From Nitrospiraceae bacterium (GTDB taxonomy: Bacteria > Nitrospirota > Thermodesulfovibrionia > UBA6902), in contig QZKC01000079.1 in assembly GCA_003599425.1 (NCBI GenBank), positions 1 to 49,033 on the forward strand: 49,033 nt of DNA. Direction: 5' to 3'. The stretch's first letter is position 1. Each line of letters starts with the position of its first letter. Both the position numbers and the translations under genes were made by a program. Positions 1 to 7,396 of this stretch are shown in pieces. The notes beneath the pieces are model-generated. The model was not told the origin of the DNA and searched no databases. It worked only from the letters and a program-made list of their open reading frames with translations.

Positions 1-240
<240 letters not shown>

Positions 241-287
241 TCAGTTTATGCATAGCGAATCCCGTTCCAATGGAAGGGACAAAGGAG

Positions 288-448
288 CAAAGGCAAGGCT
301 GGTGAAGATTTCTATGCGACACCTATTAAAAAGGGATTAGAGGTCAGGGATGAGGAGTTGGACAAGAAAGAAGACAAAGAAATGCCAGAAGGAAAAATGT
401 AAAATGCCTTGTGTCGATTATAGAAATCCTGAGCCAGACTTGCCTTTG
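288..448 (-). repeat. Family B palindromic element, copy B1
   Basis: About 161 bp, in reverse orientation relative to B2 and B3. Inner conserved ends are ATTTCTATGCGACA (309-321 region) and TGTCGATTATAGAAAT (412-427). Outside these lie outer arms CAAAGGCAAGGCTGG (288-302) and CCAGACTTGCCTTTG (434-448), complementary except at one position. In the reverse strand the segment after the inner end (CAAGGCATTTTACATTTTT) matches copy B3. The interior contains the degenerate word pattern of the type CCAACTCCTCATCCCTGACC when read on the minus strand. Confidence 0.75.
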
Positions 449-456
449 TGAGATTT

Positions 457-485
457 AAAGCTCTTAAATAATTATTAAGAGCTTT
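457..485. other. 11-bp perfect hairpin, possible weak terminator
   Basis: Arms AAAGCTCTTAA (457-467) and TTAAGAGCTTT (475-485) are perfectly complementary with a 7-base loop. No long T run follows on either side, so a role as an intrinsic terminator after ligA is uncertain. It lies just outside B1 and before A1. Confidence 0.5.
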
Positions 486-507
486 GATGATTGATAGCAT
501 AAATCTT

Positions 508-647
508 ATTGGGACAAGCCATGGTTCAACAACATCTTGAATGGGATAGATTTTAGATGTTCATGATAATGCATACTCAACAGAATGCTTTCGGGCATCA
601 GATGTTAAGGTATCACTCAATATGTTGTTTCACCATACTTGTCCAAT
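508..647 (+). repeat. Family A palindromic element, copy A1
   Basis: A near-palindrome beginning ATTGGGACAAGCCATGG and ending ACCATACTTGTCCAAT. The left arm AACAACATCTTGAATGGGAT pairs with the right-hand stretch that includes ATCACTCAATATGTTGTT. The centre includes CAGAATGCTTTCGGGCATC, a stretch recognisable in the other copies. Further copies lie at 3416-3555 (reverse), 10024-10193, 32060-32228 and, decayed, 36363-36495. Confidence 0.85.
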
Positions 648-675
648 TCTATAAAGCGGGTTAGCCGGGCCGACA

Positions 676-2478
676 GTGTCTACAGATAAAAAATCTGCAA
701 ATAAAATCCTTAATTGTGTCTTAATTGCACTTATTATTCTCACAATATTTTTTCTGCAGTACATTTTCCGTTCTGCAGACGACAACAGGCTGACGAGTTG
801 GGAATGGGCATTTGCGCGTGTTGATCTGACGTGGTTCGTCGTAGTCCTCAGCCTTGGCATGGTCGCAGCCTATATCATCTCGAGATCTCATTTTTTTCAG
901 CGTATGCCTGCGACATTACTTTTTCTTTTCGCATTCGTAATAAGCATGCTCTTTTGGAGAGAGCCTGAACTCCTTGTGGATACCTCGCGATATTTTACCC
1001 AGGCAAAGCATCTTGAGCTCTACGGGGTACAGTATTTTTTTCAGGAGTGGGGGAAGGGAATATTCGCGTGGACTGACCTGCCGCTTGTGTCGTTTTTATA
1101 TGGCCTGGTCTTTACGTTGTTGGGTGAATCAAGGCTGTTCATCCAGATATTTACGACTGTTCTTTTTGCGCTTACGTGTGTGCTTGTTTATTTCACGGGA
1201 AAGAAACTCTGGGATGAGGAGACAGGTTTCCTTGCAGGAATTCTCCTTCTTGCGATGCCCTATCTGTTCTCTCAGATACCGCAAATGCTTATTGATGTTC
1301 CGACAATGTTTTTTCTTGCGCTTTCAATCTTCACTTTTTTAAAAGCAATGGAAAAAGGCGGCAACTGGGTGTATTTTTCGTCTATCGCCATATTCAGTAC
1401 AATATTTTCCAAGTATTCAACGTGGATTATGTTGTCTGTCCTGCCAGTGATATGGTTGGTCTCTATGGTGCAGCAAATTCAGCGGTCAGCGGTCAGCAGT
1501 CAGAAATCGGAATACAAAATCCCCCATCCCCCTTTTACCAAAGAGGAGCAAAGGGAGATTCTCCAAACTCCAAACTCCAAACTCCGAACTCAAGTCATTT
1601 TCTATCGCGGGATATCGGTTCTCTTTATCACGGGAATATTTGCAGCGATCGTGATCTCTCTTAAATTTGATGTTATTGTCCAGCAACTGAAATTATTGCA
1701 GGAATACCAGGCTCCCGGCCTTGACCGCTGGGGAGAGAGTTTTATCTCAACATTCCTTTTCCAGGTACACCCCATCATCACTATCGCAGCACTGTATGCA
1801 GTCTATGAGGCTTTCAGGAAAAGAGACCTTAAGTTTGTTATTATTTCGTGGCTGATGCTGTTGATCGTCATTCTCCAGATCAGGAGGTCACGGTATGTCT
1901 TCGTAACGTTTCCAATGCTTTCACTTATGGCCGCTTATGGGCTACAGAGAATTAAAACCGCAGAACTCAGGAGGTTTATCGCTTTCGGCGCGGTCTTTTC
2001 TGCGTTAATTGTAGCGATCGTGGCGTATCTCCCTTTTTTGCAAAATATGAGTGTGGTGAATATCAGCGATGCAGGAATGTTCCTCAATTCTGTTCATGCA
2101 GAAGAGATCAGGGTCTTCACCATTCCATCGGATGAGACTATTGTTAATCTTGCTGTTACGGTTCCAATGCTCGATTTGTTCACCGTGGGAAAAATTTCTT
2201 ATCGGGATGACTCAAAATTCTCGCCTCCAACAGAAGAGATCAGGGAGTCGCCCCTGCGGTTTACGTGGGAATTCCAAAATCCGGGATACTATGGCGGGGA
2301 CGGTAAATCTTCCAGCCGCAGCGTGCCTGTCGTTGTGATTTCCAATGGTCACATAACAACAGTGCCGGATGATGTCGCGGCGACATTAAAAGGCTACAGA
2401 AAGAATAAGGTCTTTGATACATCAGATGATCTCTTCGGGTTCAATCCTTTTGTGACGGTGTATCTGCCGGAGAAATAA
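676..2478 (+). CDS. GT39/ArnT-like membrane glycosyltransferase
   Basis: A 600-aa integral membrane protein with about ten hydrophobic segments, resembling the dolichyl-phosphate-mannose mannosyltransferase/ArnT class (GT-C fold), which transfers a sugar from a polyprenyl-phosphate donor on the periplasmic side. After the first membrane segments comes an acidic loop, LLVDTSRYFTQAKHLELYG, in the place where GT39 enzymes carry catalytic acidic residues, and later DVPTMFFLALSIF. The start is a GTG at 676 with only a weak upstream purine stretch, so the exact start is uncertain. Residues about 266-308 are low-complexity and are encoded by inserted repeats (1479-1594), which is unusual for the family. 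Its stop codon abuts the stop of the opposing fmdB-like gene. Acceptor unknown; lipid A, O-antigen or protein are all possible. Confidence 0.7.
   Translation: MSTDKKSANKILNCVLIALIILTIFFLQYIFRSADDNRLTSWEWAFARVDLTWFVVVLSLGMVAAYIISRSHFFQRMPATLLFLFAFVISMLFWREPELLVDTSRYFTQAKHLELYGVQYFFQEWGKGIFAWTDLPLVSFLYGLVFTLLGESRLFIQIFTTVLFALTCVLVYFTGKKLWDEETGFLAGILLLAMPYLFSQIPQMLIDVPTMFFLALSIFTFLKAMEKGGNWVYFSSIAIFSTIFSKYSTWIMLSVLPVIWLVSMVQQIQRSAVSSQKSEYKIPHPPFTKEEQREILQTPNSKLRTQVIFYRGISVLFITGIFAAIVISLKFDVIVQQLKLLQEYQAPGLDRWGESFISTFLFQVHPIITIAALYAVYEAFRKRDLKFVIISWLMLLIVILQIRRSRYVFVTFPMLSLMAAYGLQRIKTAELRRFIAFGAVFSALIVAIVAYLPFLQNMSVVNISDAGMFLNSVHAEEIRVFTIPSDETIVNLAVTVPMLDLFTVGKISYRDDSKFSPPTEEIRESPLRFTWEFQNPGYYGGDGKSSSRSVPVVVISNGHITTVPDDVAATLKGYRKNKVFDTSDDLFGFNPFVTVYLPEK
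1479..1594. repeat. Composite word repeat inserted in the glycosyltransferase gene
   Basis: Three parts in a row: a word repeat TCAGCGGTCAGCGGTCAGC (about 1479-1504); an ATCCCCC...GGGAGATT hairpin-like unit (1517-1560); and a word repeat of the unit CTCCAAA/CTCCGAA (1561-1594). The reading frame stays open through all three. Similar C-rich/G-rich hairpin units are common dispersed repeats in environmental bacterial genomes. Confidence 0.75.
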
Positions 2479-2697
2479 CTAATGGCACGAACTGCAGGAC
2501 GACTTGCTGCAGGAGGTGCAGCCTGAACTCCCGGAAGAGGTGACCGGTTTCTCTACCCCGCTCATTCCGAAGAGCGAAAACTTTTTCCTGATATTTTTTG
2601 AGTTGCACTTGGGGCATGCGACATCAGGGTTTGTCCCTGAGACCAATTTCTCGAAATCCTCGGAACAGTCATTGCAGGTATATTCATAGATAGGCAT
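2479..2697 (-). CDS. FmdB-family zinc ribbon protein
   Basis: 72 aa. It begins MPIYEYTCNDCSEDFEKLVS and continues with a second pair in VACPKCNSKNIRKKFS, the CxxC...CxxC zinc ribbon of the FmdB regulatory-protein family (CxxC_CxxC_SSSS). The serine/cysteine-rich tail, ending CSKSSCSSCH, is also typical. Family members are small putative regulators or accessory proteins whose function is not established. It lies 31 bp downstream of talC on the same strand and is probably cotranscribed with it. Its stop codon is directly adjacent to the stop of the plus-strand glycosyltransferase gene. Confidence 0.85.
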   Translation of the reverse strand: MPIYEYTCNDCSEDFEKLVSGTNPDVACPKCNSKNIRKKFSLFGMSGVEKPVTSSGSSGCTSCSKSSCSSCH

Positions 2698-2728
2698 CGT
2701 TATCTCCGTGTAGCGATCTTATTCTATC

Positions 2729-3373
2729 TTACTTCGGAACCTTTTCCCAATCCTTCAGGAATTTCTCGATCCCGATATCCGTAAGCGGATGTTTGGAAAG
2801 CTGTTCAATGACAGAAAAGGGGATGGTTGCGATATGGGCGCCCATCCGCGCTGCGTCAAGAACGTGGAGAGGATTGCGTATGCTCGCGACAATGACCTCT
2901 GTTTCGAATGCGTAATTTTCATATATTTCGAGGATCTGTGCTACGAGGTCCATGCCGTAGTGGGTTATATCATCAAGCCTTCCTACAAAAGGGCTTACGA
3001 ATGTCGCGCCAGCCTTTGCAGCCAACAATGCCTGGTTTGGGGAGAAGATAAGGGTGACATTTGTTTTTATCCCAAGCTGAGAGAGTTTCTTTACAGCTTT
3101 CAGGCCGTCCTTTGTCATGGGGATCTTTATTACGATATTCTTGTGTATCTTCGCGAGCTCCTGAGCTTCTTTTACCATGCCTTCAGCTTCGAGACTTACT
3201 ACTTCAGCGCTCACCGGGCCGTCGACTATCTCACAGATTTCCTTAAGAAGCTCTACAGGGTTTCTCTTTACCTTCGAGATGAGTGAAGGATTGGTGGTTA
3301 CCCCGTCAATGACGCCGATCTCCCATGCTTCCCTGATTTCTTTGGTGTTGGCCGTGTCGATGAAAAATTTCAT
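2729..3373 (-). CDS. tal: Transaldolase-like protein (TalC/fructose-6-phosphate aldolase family)
   Basis: 214 aa, the usual length of the short TalC/FSA subfamily of transaldolases. It starts [20 protein letters not shown] and has the family signature [11 protein letters not shown]. The Schiff-base lysine is expected in [10 protein letters not shown] (Lys83), and the downstream [20 protein letters not shown] and SPFVGRLDD motifs are intact. As transaldolase it would move a dihydroxyacetone unit between fructose-6-phosphate and erythrose-4-phosphate in the non-oxidative pentose phosphate route; some relatives act instead as fructose-6-phosphate aldolases, and sequence alone does not decide. 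It precedes the FmdB-like gene, and family A copy A2 lies just upstream. Confidence 0.92.
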   Translation of the reverse strand: MKFFIDTANTKEIREAWEIGVIDGVTTNPSLISKVKRNPVELLKEICEIVDGPVSAEVVSLEAEGMVKEAQELAKIHKNIVIKIPMTKDGLKAVKKLSQLGIKTNVTLIFSPNQALLAAKAGATFVSPFVGRLDDITHYGMDLVAQILEIYENYAFETEVIVASIRNPLHVLDAARMGAHIATIPFSVIEQLSKHPLTDIGIEKFLKDWEKVPK

Positions 3374-3415
3374 GTGGTCTCCTTTGTGTGATTTTTATCC
3401 CGGATTATTAACAAG

Positions 3416-3555
3416 TTTGGACAAGTATGGTTAAAAAAACATATCGTGCGATACCTTAGCATCTGATGGCAAAAACATTTTGTTAAACCTGAATCCTCAT
3501 GTATATTAAAAAATCTATCGCATTCGAGATGTTTTTGAACCATGGCTTGTCCAAA
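3416..3555 (-). repeat. Family A palindromic element, copy A2 (reverse orientation)
   Basis: 140 bp between talC and the FeS oxidoreductase gene. Read on the minus strand it begins TTTGGACAAGCCATGG and ends ACCATACTTGTCCAAA. Its arms carry AAAAACAT opposite ATGTTTTT, and CTCGAATGCGATA opposite the complement of ATCGTGCGATA. Both blocks differ from A1 and A3 on both arms together. Confidence 0.85.
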
Positions 3556-3590
3556 TAAAATTTGAGAACAATATATGGGATATTGAGTTT

Positions 3591-4781
3591 CTATTTTACA
3601 GCAGGATTCATGGCTTCATCAATCACCTCAATAATGTGCCTGACGTTTACCTGTGCTTTCGATGTCTTTTTCAGGTTCTCAAGCTGCATGACACAACCGG
3701 GGCATGAAGTGACCACTGTATCGGCATTCGTATCGAGTATATTCTCGATCTTTTTCTTGCCGATATCCCTGGAGATGCTCCTGAAGTGCATGCTGAACAA
3801 TCCTGCAAAGCCGCAGCATTCATGCGCGTGCTTCATTTCTGTAAACTCAACTCCCTTAATGCCTTTGAGAATTTGCCGGGGTTCGTTCTGTATGTTCATT
3901 CCGTAATTGAGATGGCAGGGGTCATGATAGGTCATGACTGAAGGATTGATCTCAAGGCCGCTTACAATGTTGTGCGTGAGAAGGAACTGATGAATGTCCA
4001 TAAGGTTTGTAATGGTCCCGCCTGCAAGTTGGGGATATTGGTCCCTAATGACCATTGTACATGTTGGGCACATGCTGATGATCGCCTCGGCCCTTACCTT
4101 GCTGAAATGCTCAATGTTTTTCTGGGCGAGCGTTACTGCTTCGTCAACCAGCCCTGCTGACCTCAACGGCGCCCCGCAGCATAATTCTCCCCTGAAGACC
4201 ACCACTTCATATCCTTTTGAAAGAAGGATACGCGAGAGCGCTATCCCAAGACCGGGATAGAAGTAATTGACGCTGCATCCGGCAAAGATTGCGATCCTGC
4301 TGGCCTTTTTCTTTTTCCTGTAGACCTGAAAGCTGTTCTTGAATGGTTCGGATGCTATCTCCGGCATTCCGGAGAGCAGCGCGTTATGAAAGAGAGGTTT
4401 GTAAATTGCTTTCTGCACCCAACGAAGCAGGGAGAATGCGGTGTCCATTCTTGCCGCAGAATACTTCAGAGCTGTCCTCAGCAAGACACCTTTGGTGAAC
4501 GAATCTTTCAGACGGGTCCTTCCCTGATAAACAACTTCAGGGATATTGATCCCGACAGGGCAGAGATTCCTGCATGCCTCGCAAAGCATGCAGCTAAATA
4601 TCTTTTCAGCAAGATTTTTTGAGGCGGAGAGACGGTCTCCTTCCAGCTCTCCAAGCAGGGTGACCCGGCCTCTCGCTCCCATCGTTTCATTCAGTGTTGT
4701 CAGAAATGTGGGGCACAGGGTCTTGCATGCACCGCAGCGGACACATCTGGAGAGGTCTGTGTGATAAGCAGTTTCAGTCAT
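3591..4781 (-). CDS. GlcF-like iron-sulfur oxidoreductase subunit (CCG domains)
   Basis: 396 aa, soluble. The N-terminal part carries two ferredoxin-type clusters: CVRCGACKTLCP (Cys13, 16, 19, 23) and CMLCEACRNLCP (Cys64, 67, 70, 74). Two CCG (DUF3483/heterodisulfide-reductase-type) domains follow: ELCCGAPLRSAG with CPTCTMV, then ECCGFAGLFS with CPGCVMQLEN. This is the architecture of glycolate oxidase subunit GlcF and of LutA/LldE-like and related electron-transfer subunits that pass electrons from a flavin FAD-binding partner (GlcD) to the respiratory chain. No glcD-like gene is adjacent here. The downstream neighbour in transcription is the talC group; upstream lies larE, whose product helps make the lactate racemase cofactor, so a link with 2-hydroxyacid oxidation is possible but inferred. 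Confidence 0.85.
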   Translation of the reverse strand: MTETAYHTDLSRCVRCGACKTLCPTFLTTLNETMGARGRVTLLGELEGDRLSASKNLAEKIFSCMLCEACRNLCPVGINIPEVVYQGRTRLKDSFTKGVLLRTALKYSAARMDTAFSLLRWVQKAIYKPLFHNALLSGMPEIASEPFKNSFQVYRKKKKASRIAIFAGCSVNYFYPGLGIALSRILLSKGYEVVVFRGELCCGAPLRSAGLVDEAVTLAQKNIEHFSKVRAEAIISMCPTCTMVIRDQYPQLAGGTITNLMDIHQFLLTHNIVSGLEINPSVMTYHDPCHLNYGMNIQNEPRQILKGIKGVEFTEMKHAHECCGFAGLFSMHFRSISRDIGKKKIENILDTNADTVVTSCPGCVMQLENLKKTSKAQVNVRHIIEVIDEAMNPAVK

Positions 4782-4785
4782 ACAT

Positions 4786-4856
4786 TTATAAAAAAGTAGA
4801 GAATAGAGAGAAGAACAAAACCTCTTTTCTTTCTACTTGCTACTTTCTTTTACTTA
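4786..4856. repeat. Word-repeat hairpin overlapping the end of larE
   Basis: An imperfect inverted repeat built from short variants of AAGTAGAGAATAGAGAGAAG on one side and CTTTCTACTTGCTACTTTC on the other, fills the 58-bp gap between larE and the FeS gene and runs into the last larE codons. It resembles the other degenerate word repeats of this window. Confidence 0.6.
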
Positions 4857-5655
4857 TGTCTTCATTAAAGCTCCCGCTCCTGAATCCCTGGAGGTCAAGG
4901 GCAATATTTTTATAACCGATGGATTTCATATAAGATATAATTTTTCCCCGTGCTGTATCGTTGATGAATATCCTGAAATCTTCCGGATGGACTTCTATCC
5001 GTGCTGTTTCACCGTGGTCCCTGACCCTGAGTTCCCTGAGGCCGAGCTTTTTCAGAAAGCTCTCTGCCTTGCTCACCCGCGAGAGTGCTTCTGCTGTGAT
5101 CTTGTGTCCATAAGGGAAGCGTGAAGACAGGCAGGGTGTTGCTGGCTTGTCCCAGGTGGGAAGTCCGAGATCTTTGGATAGTTCACGAATTTCATTCTTG
5201 CTGAACTCCGCATCCAGCAGGGGGCTCACAACTCCTTCCTCCTGGGCAGCGCGTTTGCCGGGGCGCCAGTCATGAGCGTCATCAGCATTGGTACCGTCAA
5301 GGATGAACGGGATCCCTTCCTCGGTTGCGATCTGTCTGAGTTTGCTGAAAAGGTCTTTTTTGCAGTAATAACATCTGTCAGGAGGGTTGTTAGCATAATT
5401 TTCATTCTTGAGTTCATCAGTCGTAATGCACCGGTGTTTTATATTAAGGGAGGATGCCAGCTCTTTTGCGAAAGAGAGTTCTTCTTCCGGGACGCTTTCA
5501 GATACGCCGGTGACTGCAAGGATATTGCTAAGGCCGGACAAGGATGCTGCCTTTAAAAGAAAGGAACTGTCAACGCCGCCTGAATAGGCGATGATAACCC
5601 GGTCCATCTTTTTCAGGGATATTTTTAAATTGGTGAATTTATCGTCAAGTGTCAT
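4840..5655 (-). CDS. larE: LarE-type ATP-dependent sacrificial sulfur transferase
   Basis: About 271 aa. The N-terminal PP-loop reads IIAYSGGVDSSFLLKAA, used to adenylate the substrate carboxylate. The motif DRCYYCKKDLFSKL and the downstream TNADDAHDWRPGKRA are characteristic of LarE. The motif KPATPCLSSRFPYG holds a cysteine (residue 177 counted from an upstream TTG) at the position equivalent to the cysteine of Lactobacillus LarE that gives up its sulfur. LarE installs sulfur on the pyridinium-3,5-biscarboxylate mononucleotide precursor of the nickel-pincer cofactor made by LarB/LarE/LarC. I chose the ATG at 5655 over a TTG two codons upstream because an AGG lies about ten bases before it. 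larB and larC are not in the window. The gene is preceded by palindrome C1. Confidence 0.9.
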   Translation of the reverse strand: MTLDDKFTNLKISLKKMDRVIIAYSGGVDSSFLLKAASLSGLSNILAVTGVSESVPEEELSFAKELASSLNIKHRCITTDELKNENYANNPPDRCYYCKKDLFSKLRQIATEEGIPFILDGTNADDAHDWRPGKRAAQEEGVVSPLLDAEFSKNEIRELSKDLGLPTWDKPATPCLSSRFPYGHKITAEALSRVSKAESFLKKLGLRELRVRDHGETARIEVHPEDFRIFINDTARGKIISYMKSIGYKNIALDLQGFRSGSFNEDISKRK

Positions 5656-5677
5656 AATCAAAAAGCCTAAGCTGCAA

Positions 5678-5831
5678 GAGCAGGCATAGATGCCTGAAAT
5701 TCTTTAGAGCAACACCATGTATGGGCGTATCGAGACGTATCGCTTCCTGCTATAAAAAGGTTGTGGCAGTGCAGAACACCGTGCAATAATTTAGTTGCTT
5801 TCTAAAGATTTGAAGGTATCTATGCCTGCTC
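5678..5831. repeat. Palindromic element C1 (154 bp)
   Basis: A long imperfect inverted repeat between rng and larE. The left arm, starting GAGCAGGCATAGATGCCTGA and reaching TTCTTTAGAGCAAC, spans 5678-5713; the right arm, from GTTGCTTTCTAAAGATTTG to TATGCCTGCTC, spans 5794-5831. Roughly 30 of 36 arm positions pair. The 80-base interior contains direct repeats of CGTATCG. Only one copy was found here, but its size and design match families A, B and D. Confidence 0.8.
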
Positions 5832-5842
5832 ATTCACCGTAA

Positions 5843-7324
5843 TCAGAGCGTTACTACTTCGAAGTATTCCTGGTGAAAGGTGTTGTCAGCTTTCAGGATG
5901 ATCTTGAATCCGTTCTCCTTCTCTATTGCTTCAAGGCCTTCCCGTTCATCTTCAAAGATAAGGTCTGCCACATGGGGATGCGCTGTCACCATGATCTTGC
6001 AGTTCTTCCTGGTCAAGGCGATACGCCTTAATTCAATAAATATCTCGTAACACACGGTAGTCGAGGATTTTATAAACCCTTTGCCGTCGCAATACTGGCA
6101 GGGTTCGCACAGCACGCGCTGAAGGCTTTCACGCACCCTTTTCCTTGTCATCTGGATAAGGCCGAGTTCAGAGACTTCCAGTATCGTGGTCTTTGCCCTG
6201 TCTTTTGCCATTGCCTCCTGGAATACGGTAAATAATTTCTTCCTGTTTTCCTCTTTCTCCATATCGATGAAATCGATAATGATAATGCCGCCGAGGTTTC
6301 TGAGCCGTATCTGGTAAGCGATCTCCTTCACAGCCTCAAGGTTGGTCTTGAAGATGGTGTCCTCAAGTGATGCCTTACCAACAAATTTTCCTGTATTGAC
6401 GTCGATGGAGGTGAGGGCCTCTGTCTGGTCGATAACAATATATCCTCCGGACTTGAGCCATACGCGCTTTCCCAACGCCTTTGGTATCTCTATTTCAACT
6501 CCGAATGCATCAAAGACCGGCTCAGTGCTTTCATACAGTTTTATCTTTGAGATCAATTTCGGGAAATAGGTATTTACAAAGTCCAGAAGTTTTTTCTGTT
6601 CTTCTTTTGAATCGATGAGCACCTCTTCAATCTCCTGGCTGAGCAGATCTCGTACACTCCTCAGGGCCAGATTGAGGTCGCTGTACAGAAGGTGCGGTGC
6701 GTTCACCTTTTCCTTCTTTTTCTGGATATTCTCCCAAAGGAGCATGAGGTAATCAATATCTTTTTTCAGTTCTTCTTCAGTACATTCCTCGCTCGCGGTC
6801 CTGATGATAAAGCCGATATTTTTCTGCTTCAGCTCACTCACGATGTTTTTCAGCCTGGTCCTTTCCTCCTCCGCCACTATTTTTCTGGAAATGCCGATAT
6901 GGTCGACCCCGGGCATAAGGACCAGATACCTGCCGGGGAGAGTTATATATGATGTGACGCGCGCGCCTTTGGAGCCGATGGAGTCCTTTGCTACCTGGAC
7001 AAATACCTCTTCACCCTCGCGGAGGAGGTCTTCAATAGGGAGCTGCAGCGATACTGTCTCATCAATGTCCTCGCCGAAGAGTGAGTAATCAAATCCCGAA
7101 ACAACGTCTGCAGCGTGCAGGAATGCCGCCTTTTCAAGGCCGATGTCTACGAATGCAGACTGCATGCCCGGAAGGATCTTGACGACCTTGCCTTTGTAGA
7201 CGTTTCCGACAAGGCTGGCATCTTTTTTTCTTTCAATATAAAGTTCAGAGAGCTGGGCAGTGTTTTCGATCAGCGCCACCCGTGTCTGTTCAGGAGTTAT
7301 GTTGATTATTATTTTACCGGCCAT
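5843..7324 (-). CDS. rng: Ribonuclease G/E family endoribonuclease
   Basis: 493 aa, close to the length of RNase G and lacking the long scaffold tail of RNase E. It has an N-terminal S1 RNA-binding domain (LVGNVYKGKVVKILPGMQSA, FVDIGLEKAAFLHAADV), the catalytic metal site residues in SIDVNTGKFVG and GGIIIIDFIDM, and the zinc-link-like CEPCQYCDGKGF near residue 405. The family cleaves single-stranded RNA near 5' ends in rRNA maturation and mRNA decay. It lies 72 bp downstream of the radical SAM/DUF2344 gene on the same strand. That neighbourhood is well conserved in many anaerobes, supporting cotranscription. Confidence 0.93.
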   Translation of the reverse strand: MAGKIIINITPEQTRVALIENTAQLSELYIERKKDASLVGNVYKGKVVKILPGMQSAFVDIGLEKAAFLHAADVVSGFDYSLFGEDIDETVSLQLPIEDLLREGEEVFVQVAKDSIGSKGARVTSYITLPGRYLVLMPGVDHIGISRKIVAEEERTRLKNIVSELKQKNIGFIIRTASEECTEEELKKDIDYLMLLWENIQKKKEKVNAPHLLYSDLNLALRSVRDLLSQEIEEVLIDSKEEQKKLLDFVNTYFPKLISKIKLYESTEPVFDAFGVEIEIPKALGKRVWLKSGGYIVIDQTEALTSIDVNTGKFVGKASLEDTIFKTNLEAVKEIAYQIRLRNLGGIIIIDFIDMEKEENRKKLFTVFQEAMAKDRAKTTILEVSELGLIQMTRKRVRESLQRVLCEPCQYCDGKGFIKSSTTVCYEIFIELRRIALTRKNCKIMVTAHPHVADLIFEDEREGLEAIEKENGFKIILKADNTFHQEYFEVVTL

Positions 7325-7332
7325 AATTTATT

Positions 7333-7370
7333 TTGGCACAAAGAGACAGAGGAGCAAAGGCACAAAGTGA
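7333..7370. repeat. Short CACAAAG word repeat
   Basis: The gap before rng contains GGCACAAAGAGACAGAGG followed by AGCAAAGGCACAAAGTG. The same words recur at about 279-302 and, as a full hairpin, at 46836-46927. Confidence 0.6.
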
Positions 7371-7396
7371 TAAAACAACTATGTGCTGCTGTCACT

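Larger units (their letters stand above)
241..675. other. 435-bp non-coding stretch made of repeat elements
   Basis: No credible gene lies between ligA and the glycosyltransferase. The stretch holds one family B palindromic element (288-448), a separate 11-bp perfect hairpin (457-485) and one family A palindromic element (508-647). Short open frames here are readings of these repeats. No clear promoter for the downstream gene was recognised. Confidence 0.8.
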
